Assembly: GCF_004342265.1 (NCBI RefSeq)
Contig: NZ_SMCS01000008.1
Location: 62,001 to 126,000 of the forward strand
Direction: 5' to 3'
From: Luteibacter rhizovicinus
GTDB lineage: Bacteria > Pseudomonadota > Gammaproteobacteria > Xanthomonadales > Rhodanobacteraceae
Length of the DNA: 64,000 bases
The notes beneath the pieces are model-generated. The model was given only the letters and a program-made list of their open reading frames with translations, made no database searches and was not told the DNA's origin. Of the stretch, positions 37,365 to 47,391 are shown piece after piece. How positions within the stretch are numbered: the stretch's first letter is position 1; each line of letters starts with the position of its first letter. The translations under genes and the position numbers were made by a program.

Positions 37365-39458
37365 ATGCCCGTATCGCTCACAAAGCGCGCGCTCCTTGTC
37401 GCGCTCACGCTTGCATTCGCCCAGGCCGCCGCCGCGGCGGACGAGCCATCCCAGCAGAAGAAGGACGACAGCAAGACCGCCGTCCCGCTGGACGCCGTCA
37501 ACGTGGTCTATTCCAGCACCAAGACCGTCACCGCCGCTGTCGATATTCCGCAATCGGTCAGCGCCGTGACGCCCGATCGCATGCATGCCTATGGCGTACA
37601 GGGCCTGGACGAATCGGTGCGCTATCTGGCCGGCGTGGTCAGCGGTGGCTATGGCACGGACCCGCGCAGCGACTGGATTCTGGTGCGTGGCTACGATCCG
37701 GCCCGTTATCTCGATGGCCTGCCGATGCCCAGCGGTAGCTGGACGGCCGACTCGCGTGTCGAGCCGTATGGTCTCGAACGCATCGAAGTGAACAAGGGTC
37801 CGTCGTCGGCCATGTACGGCCAGCTGCCGCCTGGCGGCATGATCGACATGACCAGCAAACGTCCGAGCCTTGAGGCGCCGCGCGAAGTGGAGGCCACGGT
37901 CGGCAGTTTCGACCAGCGTCAGCTCGCCGCCGACGTGGGCGGTCAGCTGGATGCCGAAGGCAAGGTTCTCTATCGCCTCGTCGGCCTGGGGCGCGAAGGC
38001 GACGCTGCGCTCGATCACTCGAAAGACAATCGCTACTACTTCGCGCCCAGTCTTTCGTGGAAGCCGGACGAAGACACGTCGCTGACGCTGCTCGCGCGCT
38101 GGCACCAGACCTATTCCGATGGCGTGGGCGGGTTCCTGCCGTCCGTCGGCACGCTTTATCCGAACCCGAACGGCCAGATTCCGCGCGACGTGAATCCTGG
38201 CGAGCCGGGTTACGACTCGTATCGCAAGAAGGACAAATCGATCGGCTGGGAATTCACCCACCGCATCGACGATGTCTGGTCGTTGCGACAGGATCTTCGC
38301 GTGCAGAGCGCCAGCGTCGATCACAAGTCGATCGGCAGCCTGGGCTTCGAGCCCGGCAGCCTGACCACGATCTCGCGTTACAACTTCCCGCTGGTCGACC
38401 AGACGCATCTGTTCGCCGTCGATAATCAGGCCGAAGCGAGATTCGCCACGGGCAACGTCACACATACGGTGCTGATGGGCGTGGATTATCAGCGCAACCA
38501 CGACAATTACCGCTCGGGTTTCGGCAGCGCGCCGTCCCTCAATATCTACGATCCCGTCTACGGCGCGCCTATTCCCGATGCGCCGGTGTCGACGCATACC
38601 GATACGACGCTGAAGCAGTTGGGTGCGTATGCGCAGGACCAGATCGAGGTCGGCAAGTGGGGCATCGTTGCCAGTGGCCGCAAGGACTGGGTGACCAACG
38701 ACATCAAGGACGTGCTGGCCGATACGTCGCGCACGCAGAAGGACAATGCGTTCTCGGGTCGTCTTGGCGTCAATTACAAAACCGATATCGGCATCGTTCC
38801 TTATCTGGCCTATTCGCACTCGTTCAAAACGACCGTCGGCCAGACCTTCGACGGCAAGGCGTTCGAACCGACGACGGGCGACCAGTACGAAGCGGGTGTG
38901 AAATATCAGACGCCGAACGGCCGTACGCTGATCAGCGCGGCGGTGTATCAGCTGACCCAGCGCAACGCGCTGACGGTCGATCCGGATCACCTGTTTTTCT
39001 CGTTGCAGCAGGGCAAGACGCGTACGCGTGGCGGCGAGATCGAAGCCCATGTCGCAGTGACGGATAACTTCTCGATGACCGCGGCGTATGCCTATACGGA
39101 TGCGAAGGTCGTGGAAGCGAACGATGCGTCGCGTGGCAAGCAGGTGGCGTTGGTGCCGAAGCGGCAGGCGTCGGTATCGGCCGATTATTCGCTGCACGGC
39201 GGCGTGCTGGACGGGTTTGGTTTCGGTGGCGGGATTCGCTATATCGGCGAGCATTACGGCGATGCGCCCAATGACTGGCGTACCGGGGGTTATGTGTTGT
39301 TCGATGCGAGCGCGCATTACACGAAGGATCGCTGGACGTTCCAGGTGACGGCGGCGAATCTGTTCGACCGGAATTATGTCACTGCGTGTAACAGCGGGAT
39401 CTGGTGCTATTACGGGTATCCGCGCACGATGACGGCTTCTATTAGGTATCGGTGGTGA
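37365..39458 (+). CDS. TonB-dependent siderophore receptor
   Basis: A 697-residue outer-membrane protein. The signal peptide ends AQAAAAADE. The plug domain covers about 40-170 (DIPQSVSAVTPDRM, MYGQLPPGGMIDM) and the remainder is the 22-strand barrel, ending with the usual aromatic residue (TASIRYRW). It groups with FhuA/FoxA-type hydroxamate and catecholate receptors. A Fur-like box upstream agrees with iron control. A canonical TonB box was not pinned down. The exact siderophore cannot be told. Confidence 0.9.
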   Translation: MPVSLTKRALLVALTLAFAQAAAAADEPSQQKKDDSKTAVPLDAVNVVYSSTKTVTAAVDIPQSVSAVTPDRMHAYGVQGLDESVRYLAGVVSGGYGTDPRSDWILVRGYDPARYLDGLPMPSGSWTADSRVEPYGLERIEVNKGPSSAMYGQLPPGGMIDMTSKRPSLEAPREVEATVGSFDQRQLAADVGGQLDAEGKVLYRLVGLGREGDAALDHSKDNRYYFAPSLSWKPDEDTSLTLLARWHQTYSDGVGGFLPSVGTLYPNPNGQIPRDVNPGEPGYDSYRKKDKSIGWEFTHRIDDVWSLRQDLRVQSASVDHKSIGSLGFEPGSLTTISRYNFPLVDQTHLFAVDNQAEARFATGNVTHTVLMGVDYQRNHDNYRSGFGSAPSLNIYDPVYGAPIPDAPVSTHTDTTLKQLGAYAQDQIEVGKWGIVASGRKDWVTNDIKDVLADTSRTQKDNAFSGRLGVNYKTDIGIVPYLAYSHSFKTTVGQTFDGKAFEPTTGDQYEAGVKYQTPNGRTLISAAVYQLTQRNALTVDPDHLFFSLQQGKTRTRGGEIEAHVAVTDNFSMTAAYAYTDAKVVEANDASRGKQVALVPKRQASVSADYSLHGGVLDGFGFGGGIRYIGEHYGDAPNDWRTGGYVLFDASAHYTKDRWTFQVTAANLFDRNYVTACNSGIWCYYGYPRTMTASIRYRW

Positions 39459-39494
39459 GAACGTGATGCGGCGGTGGGGCGATAACCGGTCGCC

Positions 39495-39630
39495 TCGCTG
39501 CGGATCCCGGCGTGCGCCGGGATGACGAAGAGGGTTTCAGATGCATTGTGGGTTGCTTCTGCGCCGCTCAAACCCTCGACGTAACCCAATCCCTCGCCGT
39601 CATCCCGGCGCACGCCGGGATCCGCAGCGA
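39495..39630. repeat. REP-like pair: 33-bp inverted repeat
   Basis: Arms at 39495-39527 and 39598-39630 are exact reverse complements, and each arm contains its own hairpin (CCCGGCG/CGCCGGG). Sequences of the type GTCATCCCGGCGCACGCCGG are dispersed repeats in many proteobacteria. The pair sits between convergent TonB receptor and VOC genes, where it can act as a transcript end. Confidence 0.9.
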
Positions 39631-39663
39631 CCACGCAGGGCAGGCGATAACTCCCAACCGCTC

Positions 39664-40005
39664 TTACCCGTGCGCAGCAACCACCGCGGCGAGTTCGTTC
39701 CCGTTCGGGTCGAGAAAATGAAACCGCCGCCCGCCCGGAAACGCAAAGATCGGCCGGACGATGGTCGCGCCAGCGGCAACCACCGTGGCGAGCGTCGCTT
39801 CCAGATCGTCGACTTCGATCACCGGTAGCGGCGCACGTGTAGCTTCAGCGGTATCGCCCTGAAGTCCGACATCCACATCGCCGGTCGTGGTGGCGGCGTA
39901 GCTCGGCCCGAACGACGTCATGTCCCAGCCGAACACATCCGTATAGAACCGTTTGGCGGCTTCGATATCGGCGGCGGGCAATTCGATGTAGTTCGGACGG
40001 GCCAT
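39664..40005 (-). CDS. VOC-family (glyoxalase-like) protein
   Basis: A 113-residue protein with one vicinal-oxygen-chelate fold: YIELPAADIEAAKRFYTDVF at the start and FHFLDPNGNELAAV at the end. Members bind a metal and act on small molecules or confer resistance, but this short group is mostly uncharacterised. It starts two bases after rpiA ends, so it is probably the last gene of the ygfA–EVE–rpiA unit. Confidence 0.85.
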   Translation of the reverse strand: MARPNYIELPAADIEAAKRFYTDVFGWDMTSFGPSYAATTTGDVDVGLQGDTAEATRAPLPVIEVDDLEATLATVVAAGATIVRPIFAFPGGRRFHFLDPNGNELAAVVAAHG

Positions 40006-40007
40006 GA

Positions 40008-40646
40008 TCAGATTTCCCGGTTGCCTACCAGCACGACGTCGGCAGGACGCTTCGCGAACAGGCCCACGGCGACGACGCCGGTAATCTGGTTGATATCGGC
40101 TTCCAGTGCGAGCGGATCGGTGATGCGCCAGCCGTGCACGTCGATGATCCAGTTGCCGTTGTCGGTGAGCGTGCCGTCGCGCCAGACCGGCTGACCGCCG
40201 CGACGCGCGATCTCACGCGCCACATGGCTGCGTGCCATCGGAATGACTTCGATCGGTAGCGGGAACGTGCCGAGTATGTCCACCAGCTTGGTCGAATCGA
40301 TGATGCAGACGAAGCGCTCGGACGCGGCGGCGACGATCTTCTCGCGCGTCAGCGCGGCACCGCCGCCCTTGATCAGGCGCTTGTGCGGATCGCATTCGTC
40401 GGCACCGTCGACGTAAAGCGCCAGCGGGCCGGCGGCGTTGAGGTCCAGCACCGGAATGCCATACTTCTTCAGACGTTCGGTGGATTGTTCGGAGCTGGAA
40501 ACCGCACCTTCGATGCGCTCGCGTACATCGGCCAGCGCGTCGATGAAGTAGTTGACCGTGGAGCCGGTGCCGACGCCGATGACGCCTTTTTCGACAAAGC
40601 GGATCGCGGCTTCGCCGGCCAGTCGCTTCTCGTTCGCCTGGTTCAT
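40008..40646 (-). CDS. rpiA: Ribose-5-phosphate isomerase A
   Basis: A 212-residue enzyme that interconverts ribose-5-phosphate and ribulose-5-phosphate in the pentose phosphate pathway. The substrate loop GTGSTV (26-31), DGADECD with Asp80 and Asp83, and [11 protein letters not shown] with Lys93 and Glu102 correspond to the active-site residues of E. coli RpiA. Length is normal. Its start overlaps the EVE gene stop by four bases, so the two are coupled. Confidence 0.96.
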   Translation of the reverse strand: MNQANEKRLAGEAAIRFVEKGVIGVGTGSTVNYFIDALADVRERIEGAVSSSEQSTERLKKYGIPVLDLNAAGPLALYVDGADECDPHKRLIKGGGAALTREKIVAAASERFVCIIDSTKLVDILGTFPLPIEVIPMARSHVAREIARRGGQPVWRDGTLTDNGNWIIDVHGWRITDPLALEADINQITGVVAVGLFAKRPADVVLVGNREI

Positions 40647-41101
40647 TTCTTTTCCAGTGACAGGATGAAATCCCAGTCGCCCTTGGCGACGGGCATGACG
40701 GACAGACGGTTGCCCTTGCGCACCAGGGCCATATCGGCGAGTTCGTCGCGACCCTTGAGTTCGTCGAGCGAGATGATGCGCGCGAGCTTGCGTTCGAACT
40801 TCACGTCCACATGCACCCAGCGCGGTTCTTCGCGCGTGGCTTTTTCGTCGTAATACTTGCTCTTCGCATTGAACTGGCTTTCGTCCGGATAAGCCGGCGA
40901 AGCCACCGTCGCGATGCCGACGATGCCGGGAATGTCGCAGTTCGAATGGTAGAAAAAGATCTTGTCGCCGACCTTCATGCCGTCGCGCATGAAATTGCGC
41001 GCCTGGTAGTTGCGGACGCCGTCCCAGGGTTCGCTGCCTTTGCGCTTGAGGTCGTCGATGGAGAACGCGTCCGGTTCGGACTTCATCAACCAGTATTTCA
41101 T
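40643..41101 (-). CDS. EVE domain protein
   Basis: A 152-residue single-domain protein, [18 protein letters not shown] at the start and [13 protein letters not shown] thereafter, the signature of the EVE domain related to thymocyte nuclear protein 1 and YTH. EVE domains are thought to bind modified bases in DNA or RNA. I chose the ATG at 41101 because it overlaps the ygfA stop in ATGA and the upstream frame is non-coding. It lies in the operon ygfA–EVE–rpiA–VOC. Confidence 0.92.
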   Translation of the reverse strand: MKYWLMKSEPDAFSIDDLKRKGSEPWDGVRNYQARNFMRDGMKVGDKIFFYHSNCDIPGIVGIATVASPAYPDESQFNAKSKYYDEKATREEPRWVHVDVKFERKLARIISLDELKGRDELADMALVRKGNRLSVMPVAKGDWDFILSLEKK

Positions 41102-41700
41102 TCGGCGGTACCGGTGCAGTCGATCAGTTCTTTGTCGGTGGCGATGTAGTCGAGTTTGACGTCCCATTCGGCCGTGACGATCTTGTCCAGCTCCTGGAAC
41201 GAATAACCGATACCGACCAGCAGCGGCTGCGTCGGGCGCGTCTGCCCGCGCAGGAAGGCGAAACTGCGGTCGTAATAACCGCCGCCGAAGCCAAGGCGAT
41301 TGCCGCGACGGTCGAAACCGAGCAGCGGGACGAGCACGAGGTCGAGCTTCTCCGGCCCCACGCCTTTGTCGCTGGGCGTTGGCTCGGGAATGCCCAGGCG
41401 GCTGGGCTTGATGTCGTCGCCGGTTGCCCAGGGTTCGAACGTCAGGCGCTTATCGGTGCCTACCACCGGCAGATAGAACTGCTGGCCGCGACCGGCGAGC
41501 GGCGCGATGGCCATGTTGAGCGGCAGTTCGCCGCCCGTCGCCCAGTAGCCGGCGACGTGGACATCGGTGAGGAATTCGGGGAGCTGTTCCAGCGAATGGC
41601 GCAGGCCCTGTGCGGCCGCGACGCGTTCGGCGGGCTTCAGCTGACGACGGCGCTGGACGAGATCGCCGCGGATTTCGCCTCTCTCGGACTGCTTTGGCAT
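41098..41700 (-). CDS. ygfA: 5-formyltetrahydrofolate cyclo-ligase
   Basis: A 200-residue enzyme that uses ATP to turn 5-formyl-THF into 5,10-methenyl-THF. The family motif [14 protein letters not shown] is near residue 140 and [15 protein letters not shown] precedes it. It lies directly downstream of the 6S RNA gene, the same linkage as ssrS-ygfA in E. coli, and likely shares its transcript. Four-base overlap with the EVE gene. Confidence 0.95.
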   Translation of the reverse strand: MPKQSERGEIRGDLVQRRRQLKPAERVAAAQGLRHSLEQLPEFLTDVHVAGYWATGGELPLNMAIAPLAGRGQQFYLPVVGTDKRLTFEPWATGDDIKPSRLGIPEPTPSDKGVGPEKLDLVLVPLLGFDRRGNRLGFGGGYYDRSFAFLRGQTRPTQPLLVGIGYSFQELDKIVTAEWDVKLDYIATDKELIDCTGTAE

Positions 41701-41810
41701 GGGTCGGTTACCCGGGGTGAGAGGTGGGGTTGCCGTCTAGCCGCCGCATCCAGAGGACGGATGAAGCGCTGACCGGCCATGTGGGTGGCCGGTCGGCCTT
41801 GAAAGGAGAG

Positions 41811-41996
41811 GCGTTCTCCGCGATGCCGCTGCGCACCAAACGACCTTGATCCAAAGGATCAGGTGGGAGGACCACATGACTTCGAGGCTTTCCGCACGTG
41901 GCGGACATGCACAACCGTCATGAAAAGCCGACCCGGGGTCGTATGTAGGAACAAGGCAAATGTAAAGTGCGCTGGCGAACACCGCAGGGAACGCCC
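41811..41996 (-). ncRNA. ssrS: 6S RNA
   Basis: About 186 bases between zapA and ygfA, the conserved ssrS location. The 5' end GCGTTCCCTGCGGTG (from about 41994 on the minus strand) pairs with the 3' end GGCATCGCGGAGAACGC (ending about 41811), forming the closing stem. The 3' part CACCTGATCCTTTGGATCAAGG and GCAGCGGCATC align with E. coli 6S RNA. 6S RNA mimics an open promoter and sequesters sigma-70 RNA polymerase in stationary phase. Ends are approximate. A 9-bp hairpin (41771-41794) lies between it and ygfA. Confidence 0.93.
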
Positions 41997-42001
41997 GGAA
42001 T

Positions 42002-42316
42002 CTATTTTACAGACGCGTCGAGCATGCCATCAAGTTTTCTGCGCAAAGAAGCCAGGCCGTCAGTCAGCACCTGTTCCTGGGAGTCGTGCTCCTTTCTGAG
42101 CACGAGCAGGTCGTGGGCGATGCTGACGGCCGCCAGAACGGCCACGCGGTCGAAACCGGGGACCTTGGCGTTGGACTTCACTTCACGCATCTTGCCGTCG
42201 AGGAACTGGGCGGCGGCGATCAGGCCCGGGCGCTCTTCAGGAGCGCAGGCTATGTGAAATTCGCGGTCGAGGAGGCGCAGGGCGACCGGCTCGCTGGTAC
42301 TCGTCGTAGTGCTCAT
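42002..42316 (-). CDS. zapA: Cell division protein ZapA
   Basis: A 104-residue protein that binds FtsZ and bundles its filaments at the division ring. The N-terminal beta part (EPVALRLLDREFHIACAPEE) is followed by the dimerising helix with the typical KVPGFDRVAVLAAVSIAHDLL and a C-terminal coiled coil. The stop is six bases from the 6S RNA 5' end, so the ssrS promoter must lie inside zapA. Confidence 0.93.
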   Translation of the reverse strand: MSTTTSTSEPVALRLLDREFHIACAPEERPGLIAAAQFLDGKMREVKSNAKVPGFDRVAVLAAVSIAHDLLVLRKEHDSQEQVLTDGLASLRRKLDGMLDASVK

Positions 42317-42324
42317 GAGATCTC

Positions 42325-42549
42325 TCAGCCGGTGTTTTCGAGCGCCTTGAGGCGCTGGATCATTGCTTCGACGCGACTGCGAGCCTGCTCGTTGCGCGCC
42401 ATCAGGCCGGCACGTTCATGTGCCAGTTGTTCCTGACTGTGTCGCAGGCTTCGGTTTTCTTCGGTCAGGCGCCGAACGGTTTCCACGAGCCGGTCGAGCG
42501 TGGAGCTCAGGGCCTCGATTTCTGCTTTGACCGTGTCCGGTGTCGTCAT
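42325..42549 (-). CDS. Small coiled-coil protein of the TIGR02449 / ZapB-like kind
   Basis: A 74-residue protein from the ATG at 42549, almost wholly heptad coiled coil (LVETVRRLTEENRSLRHSQ). Such proteins sit upstream of zapA in many gammaproteobacteria and are proposed to work like ZapB at the division ring. The frame stays open 70 codons upstream but that part overlaps the divergent ygfB gene and looks non-coding. Nine-base gap to zapA. Confidence 0.8.
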   Translation of the reverse strand: MTTPDTVKAEIEALSSTLDRLVETVRRLTEENRSLRHSQEQLAHERAGLMARNEQARSRVEAMIQRLKALENTG

Positions 42550-42652
42550 GCGCCGAACTATAACAGGACGTATGGGCTTGTCAGCAGGTAGCGAAGGCAC
42601 CACGTCCGGGGGTGGATTAAACTCTCCCTTTCGCCCTAACCGGAGCCGTGCC

Positions 42653-43219
42653 ATGCCGGCCAATCCGTCCGTCGAACCCGACGACATCTTCGACCTCGTG
42701 AATCGCCTGAAGCTCGCCACCACGGTAAGCGAACTGCATGGCTCGCTCGCGGGATTCATCAGCGGCGGCGGCCGTTTCCATACAGGTGGCGTACTCGAAG
42801 CCCTTCATCTTGAAGCCGGCACGACAGCCTCGGAAGACGACCTGAAGCTACTGAGCCGTTTTCGTGACGAAACGGAAAAGGACCTGGACGATTCCGACCT
42901 CGTCTTCCAGCCCTGGCTGCCCGACGACGATTCGTCGTTGACCGAGCGCGCCGAAGCGCTGGTGGAATGGACGCGCGGCTTCCTGGGCGGTCTCGGTCTG
43001 GGCGGCGCGGCCCGGGCCAAGGGAAAGCTCAGCAAGGAGGCGCAGGAAGTCCTGAAGGACATGGCCACGATCGCCAGCACCGAATTCGATTTCGCCGAGG
43101 ACTCCGAGGAAGACGAGGACTCGCTGATCGAAATCACCGAGTTCGTCCGCGTCGGGGCGCTTCTCCTGCATGCGGAACTGAGCAACGTGGAACGGCCGGC
43201 CAGCGACACGCTGCATTGA
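42653..43219 (+). CDS. ygfB: UPF0149 family protein YgfB
   Basis: A 188-residue acidic, helical protein starting MPANPSVEPDDIF, with ELHGSLAGFISGGG near residue 30 and WTRGFLGGLGLGG near 105, both typical of the UPF0149/YecA family. GGAG precedes the ATG by seven bases. In gammaproteobacteria ygfB lies upstream of pepP as here. YgfB in Pseudomonas has been linked to regulation of a beta-lactam resistance amidase. The stop overlaps the likely pepP start. Confidence 0.92.
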   Translation: MPANPSVEPDDIFDLVNRLKLATTVSELHGSLAGFISGGGRFHTGGVLEALHLEAGTTASEDDLKLLSRFRDETEKDLDDSDLVFQPWLPDDDSSLTERAEALVEWTRGFLGGLGLGGAARAKGKLSKEAQEVLKDMATIASTEFDFAEDSEEDEDSLIEITEFVRVGALLLHAELSNVERPASDTLH

Positions 43220-44520
43220 TCGCTCCTGCCGAATACGTCCGGCGACGCCGGGAACTGATGCGCATGGCGGGGGAGGACGCCGTCCTCCTCGTGGCCGCCG
43301 CGCCCGAGCGCATGCGCAATGCCGACGCACCCTGGCCGTACCGGCAGGACTCCGATTTCCACTATCTGACCGGCTTTCCGGAGCCCGAGGCCGTGCTGGC
43401 GCTGATGCCGGGCCGTGCGCATGGGGAAGTGGTGCTGTTTTGCCGGGAACGCGACGCGGAACGCGAGCGCTGGGACGGCGAGCGCATCGGCACCGACCGC
43501 GCCGTGCGCGAGTTCAGGGTCGACGACGCGTTCCCCATCGACGATATCGACGACATCCTGCCCGGCATGATCGAGGGCAGGGCGCGCGTGTACTGTCATT
43601 TTGGCCGCGAGCCCGATTTCGACGCGCGGTTGCTGGCGTGGATGCGCCGCTTGCGCACCGCGCGTGGCGGCGGGGTGGTGCCGAAGGATCTGGTTGCGCT
43701 GGGACATTTGCTCCACGACATGCGGCTGTTCAAGTCGCGCGATGAAATGGCCTTGATGCGGCGTTCCGCGGAAGTCGCCTCGGCGGCGCATCTGGCGGCA
43801 ATGGATGTCGCGCGTCCTGGCGTCGCGGAATACGAGGTCGAGGGTGAAATGTTGCGCGTCATGCGCGGTCGCGGCGCGGTGCCGGCGTTTCCGCCGACGA
43901 TCGCGGGCGGTGCGAATGCGTGCGTCATGCACTATCAGGCCAACCGGGCCACGCTGCGTTCGGGCGACCTGTTGCTGATCGATGCGGGTGCCGAAGTCGA
44001 GTGCTATGCCTCGGACATCACCCGCACCTTTCCGGTCAACGGGCATTTCTCGGCCGAACAGCGTGCGCTGTACGACATTGTGCTGGACGCGCAGCTTGCC
44101 GCTATCGACGAGGTACGCCCGGGACGTTCGTTCGGTGCCGCGCACGATGCGGCCGTTCGTGTCATCGCCCGGGGCCTGTGCTCGCTGGGTCTGATCAAGG
44201 GAAGCGTGGACCGTGCGATCGCGGACGGTTCGTACCGCGAATACTTCCCCAGCAAGACTGGTCACTGGCTAGGTCTGGACGTTCACGACGTCGGCGACTA
44301 CCGCATCGACGGCGAACCGCGCGTGCTGGAAGAAGGCATGGTCGTCACGGTCGAGCCGGGCATCTACGTGCCGCCCGGCGACCGCAAGGTGGACGAGCGC
44401 TGGCGCGGCATCGGCATCCGCATCGAAGACGATGTGGCGGTGACGAAGTCCGCGCCCGAAGTGCTGACGGCGGCGGTACCGAAGCTTCCGGAAGAGCTGG
44501 AAGGTCTGCTAAGCCGCTGA
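43216..44520 (+). CDS. pepP: Xaa-Pro aminopeptidase PepP
   Basis: A 434-residue cytoplasmic metallopeptidase that removes N-terminal residues before proline. The two-metal ligands are Asp256, Asp267, His350, Glu380 and Glu404, matching E. coli PepP positions with a two- to four-residue offset. No ATG fits the expected length; the TTG at 43216, overlapping the ygfB stop (TTGA), gives MIAPAEYVRRRREL, close to the E. coli N-terminus. An ATG at 43258 would lose 14 residues of the conserved start. Confidence 0.93.
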   Translation: MIAPAEYVRRRRELMRMAGEDAVLLVAAAPERMRNADAPWPYRQDSDFHYLTGFPEPEAVLALMPGRAHGEVVLFCRERDAERERWDGERIGTDRAVREFRVDDAFPIDDIDDILPGMIEGRARVYCHFGREPDFDARLLAWMRRLRTARGGGVVPKDLVALGHLLHDMRLFKSRDEMALMRRSAEVASAAHLAAMDVARPGVAEYEVEGEMLRVMRGRGAVPAFPPTIAGGANACVMHYQANRATLRSGDLLLIDAGAEVECYASDITRTFPVNGHFSAEQRALYDIVLDAQLAAIDEVRPGRSFGAAHDAAVRVIARGLCSLGLIKGSVDRAIADGSYREYFPSKTGHWLGLDVHDVGDYRIDGEPRVLEEGMVVTVEPGIYVPPGDRKVDERWRGIGIRIEDDVAVTKSAPEVLTAAVPKLPEELEGLLSR

Positions 44521-44542
44521 AGCGCGCTCCTGCACAGAGCAG

Positions 44543-44662
44543 CTAGCGGCGATCCTTCGCCGCGTGTGCCTCATCGTCCGCGTTTACCTCGAACCAGATC
44601 GCATTCAGGATGCCGAATGCGCAGGCGAGTCCGAGTCCGAGAATCCAGGCGAAATACCACAT
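44543..44662 (-). CDS. cydX: Cytochrome bd oxidase small subunit CydX
   Basis: A 39-residue single-helix protein beginning MWYFAWILGLGLACAFGILN and ending AAKDRR, matching E. coli CydX (YbgT) along its helix (WYFAWILG, NAIWFE). CydX stabilises the heme b595/d site of the bd oxidase. It starts 15 bases after the cydB stop and completes the cyd operon. It is too short for routine gene finding. Confidence 0.95.
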   Translation of the reverse strand: MWYFAWILGLGLACAFGILNAIWFEVNADDEAHAAKDRR

Positions 44663-44677
44663 GGCATCGTGCTCCTT

Positions 44678-45808
44678 TCAGTACATGCCGTGCGATTTGC
44701 GCACGTGCTCAAGCGTGACCCGACCGCGCATCACCCGATACACCCAACTGGTGTAGAGAATGATGATCGGCATGAAGATGGCGGCAAGGACAAGCATCGT
44801 CAGCAAGGTACCCCGGCTCGACGACGCGTCCCATATCGTCAGACTGGATACGGGATCCAGCGTCGACGGCATCAGGAACGGGAACAGCGCGAAACCCGCC
44901 GACGCAATCGTGCCGCCGACGGCCAGGGTGCTCGACGCGAACCCCGCGAAGCCACGGCGGCCGACGAAGAGCTGCACGCCGATAGCGCCGAGAATGCCGA
45001 CGACGGGGGCGAGCCAGAACCAGGGATGCGTGAGATAGCCGGCAAACCACGTGCCACCCATCGCCACCTGCTTCGCCAGGGGATTGGAGACGCCGTCGGT
45101 AACCACGGGACCGGAGATCGCGAAGCCGGGAATGCCATAGGCCAGCCAGATGCCCGCCGCGACGTACAGCACGACATAGGCAAGCGATGCGATACGGGCC
45201 ACCTGAGCGGCACGCGCGGCGATCGTGTGATCCGCCTTCATCGCCGCCCATGTGGCGCCATGCGCGGTAAGCATCGACAGGCTGACCAGTCCGGTCAGTA
45301 GCGCGAACGGTTTGAACAGCGCGAAAAAACCGCCATCCCATGTCATGCGCAGGTCGGCATCGAAACGGAACGGCAGGCCGAGGAACAGATTGCCGAACGC
45401 GACGCCGCATACCAGCATCACGATCACGCCCGACGCGATAAGCGCGCTGTCCCATACCAGTTTCCAGCGGGGGTTCTCCACTTTCTCGCGGAAGTTGAAG
45501 CCGACGGGTCGCACGATGAACGCGAGCAGCAACACGAACATCGCGACATACAGCCCGGAGAACGATGCGGCGTACAGCAGCGGCCACGCGGCGAATACCG
45601 CGCCGCCACCCAGGATGAACCACACCTGGTTGCCTTCCCATGTCGGTTCGATGGTTTCCAGCAGCACGATGCGTTCCTCCTCGGTGCGGCCGAGGACGCG
45701 CAGCAGTGCCGCGACACCGAAATCGAAGCCATCCATGATGGCGAAGCCGGTCAGCAGCACGCCGATCAGCGCCCACCAGATCACGCGTAGCACTTCATAG
45801 TCGAACAT
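44678..45808 (-). CDS. cydB: Cytochrome bd ubiquinol oxidase subunit II
   Basis: A 376-residue membrane protein with about eight or nine helices. The start [21 protein letters not shown] and [10 protein letters not shown] are diagnostic for Cyd[15 protein letters not shown] is another conserved block. With CydA it forms the high-affinity quinol oxidase used under low oxygen and under stress. Eleven bases separate it from cydA. No cydDC genes are in the window. Confidence 0.96.
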   Translation of the reverse strand: MFDYEVLRVIWWALIGVLLTGFAIMDGFDFGVAALLRVLGRTEEERIVLLETIEPTWEGNQVWFILGGGAVFAAWPLLYAASFSGLYVAMFVLLLAFIVRPVGFNFREKVENPRWKLVWDSALIASGVIVMLVCGVAFGNLFLGLPFRFDADLRMTWDGGFFALFKPFALLTGLVSLSMLTAHGATWAAMKADHTIAARAAQVARIASLAYVVLYVAAGIWLAYGIPGFAISGPVVTDGVSNPLAKQVAMGGTWFAGYLTHPWFWLAPVVGILGAIGVQLFVGRRGFAGFASSTLAVGGTIASAGFALFPFLMPSTLDPVSSLTIWDASSSRGTLLTMLVLAAIFMPIIILYTSWVYRVMRGRVTLEHVRKSHGMY

Positions 45809-45819
45809 GACGTTCTCCT

Positions 45820-47391
45820 TCAGGTCGTGGCTGCGGTGACGGGAATGGCATCCGGGCGTGGCGGCCAGAGGCCCAGCCCGTCCGGTCCTTTACGCGCGAA
45901 CTTCAGCATCAGGTAGCCGTCGATAATCGCCAGCGCCGTATAGAACAGTACGAAGCCGCTCAGCGATATCCATACCTGGCCGGCGGTCAGCGACGAGGCG
46001 CCGAGCGCCGTCGGCAGTACGCCTTCGATGGCCCAGGGCTGGCGACCGTATTCGGCGACGATCCAACCGAGTTCGGCGGCCACCCAGGGTAACGGCAGGC
46101 TCCAGAAGGCGATGGTGAGGAAGCCCCGGCCGTCGAGGCGCCGCTTGCTGGCGCGCCAGAAGGCGTAGCCAAAAAGCAGGATGAAATACATGCCGCACGC
46201 GACCATGATGCGGAACGCCCAGAACAGCACGGGCACATTCGGAACGGTGCTGTCCGCGGCCTTCTGGATATCTTCGGGCGTGGCCTTGCGCGGATCGTCC
46301 ATGAAGCGCTTCAGCAGCAGCGCATAGCCCATGTCCTTGTCGTGCAGCGTCAGAATGGCGCGTGCCTGAGCGTCGTTCTTGTTTTCGCGCAGGACGAGCA
46401 TGGCGTCGTATGCGCGGATACCGTTGCCGATGCGGATCTTCGCGTCGTCCACCAGGTTGCGGATGCCGGGAATCGGCGTGTCGATGGAGCGCGTGCCGAT
46501 CAGCCCCATCAACCAGGGTACGCGGACGGCCAGATGCGTTTCGTGCGTTTTCACGTCGGGCAGGCCGAATAGCGTGAACGATGCAGGCGCCGGTTCGGTT
46601 TCCCACATGGCCTCGATAGCGGCCATCTTCATCTTCTGGTTTTCGGAGACCGAATAGCCCGACTCGTCGCCAAGTACGACGACCGATAGCGCGGCGGCCA
46701 GCCCGAAGCTGGCGGCGACGGTCATCGAGCGTTTCGCGAAATCGACATTGCGTCCGCGCAGCAGGTACCAGGCGCTGATCGACAGCACGAACATCGCACC
46801 CATCGTGTAGCCGGCGCTTACCGTGTGCACGAACTTCGCCTGTGCCACCGGATTCAGGATCACATCCTTGAACGAGGTGACCTCCATGCGCATTGTTTCG
46901 GGATTGAACGCGGCGCCGACGGGATTCTGCATCCAGGCGTTCGCGATCAGGATCCACAGCGCGGAAAGGCTGGTCGCCAGCGCCAGGAACCACGTGACGA
47001 GCAGGTGTTTCACGCGGGAAATGCGATCCCACCCGAAGAAGAACAGGCCGACCAGCGTGCCTTCGAGGAAGAACGCCATCATGCCTTCGATGGCCAGCGG
47101 CGCGCCGAAAATATCGCCGACGTAGTGCGAGTAATACGCCCAGTTCGTACCGAACTGGAATTCCATCGTGACGCCGGTGGCGACGCCCATGGCGAAGTTG
47201 ATGCCGAACAGCACGCCCCAGAACTGCGTCATTTTCTTCCAGACCTCGCGGCCGGTCATGACGTAGACGCTCTCCATGATGGCGAGCATGAAGGCCAGGC
47301 CCAGGGTCAGCGGCACGAAAAGGAAGTGATAAAGCGCGGTCAGCGCGAACTGCAGCCGCGACAACCCGACGACATCGGGATCGACGATCAT
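45820..47391 (-). CDS. cydA: Cytochrome bd ubiquinol oxidase subunit I
   Basis: A 523-residue subunit carrying hemes b558, b595 and d. [20 protein letters not shown] has the b595 ligand His22 (His19 in E. coli), and [15 protein letters not shown] is the conserved GRQPW motif. The quinol-binding Q loop lies between helices 6 and 7. I take the ATG at 47391 ([13 protein letters not shown]), which overlaps the stop of cydP in ATGA; the longer open frame upstream is non-coding. Confidence 0.97.
   Translation of the reverse strand: MIVDPDVVGLSRLQFALTALYHFLFVPLTLGLAFMLAIMESVYVMTGREVWKKMTQFWGVLFGINFAMGVATGVTMEFQFGTNWAYYSHYVGDIFGAPLAIEGMMAFFLEGTLVGLFFFGWDRISRVKHLLVTWFLALATSLSALWILIANAWMQNPVGAAFNPETMRMEVTSFKDVILNPVAQAKFVHTVSAGYTMGAMFVLSISAWYLLRGRNVDFAKRSMTVAASFGLAAALSVVVLGDESGYSVSENQKMKMAAIEAMWETEPAPASFTLFGLPDVKTHETHLAVRVPWLMGLIGTRSIDTPIPGIRNLVDDAKIRIGNGIRAYDAMLVLRENKNDAQARAILTLHDKDMGYALLLKRFMDDPRKATPEDIQKAADSTVPNVPVLFWAFRIMVACGMYFILLFGYAFWRASKRRLDGRGFLTIAFWSLPLPWVAAELGWIVAEYGRQPWAIEGVLPTALGASSLTAGQVWISLSGFVLFYTALAIIDGYLMLKFARKGPDGLGLWPPRPDAIPVTAATT

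Noticed and set aside
37320-39317. 665-codon open frame opposite the TonB receptor
   Set aside because: Antisense shadow of a well-supported receptor gene, with no recognisable protein features.
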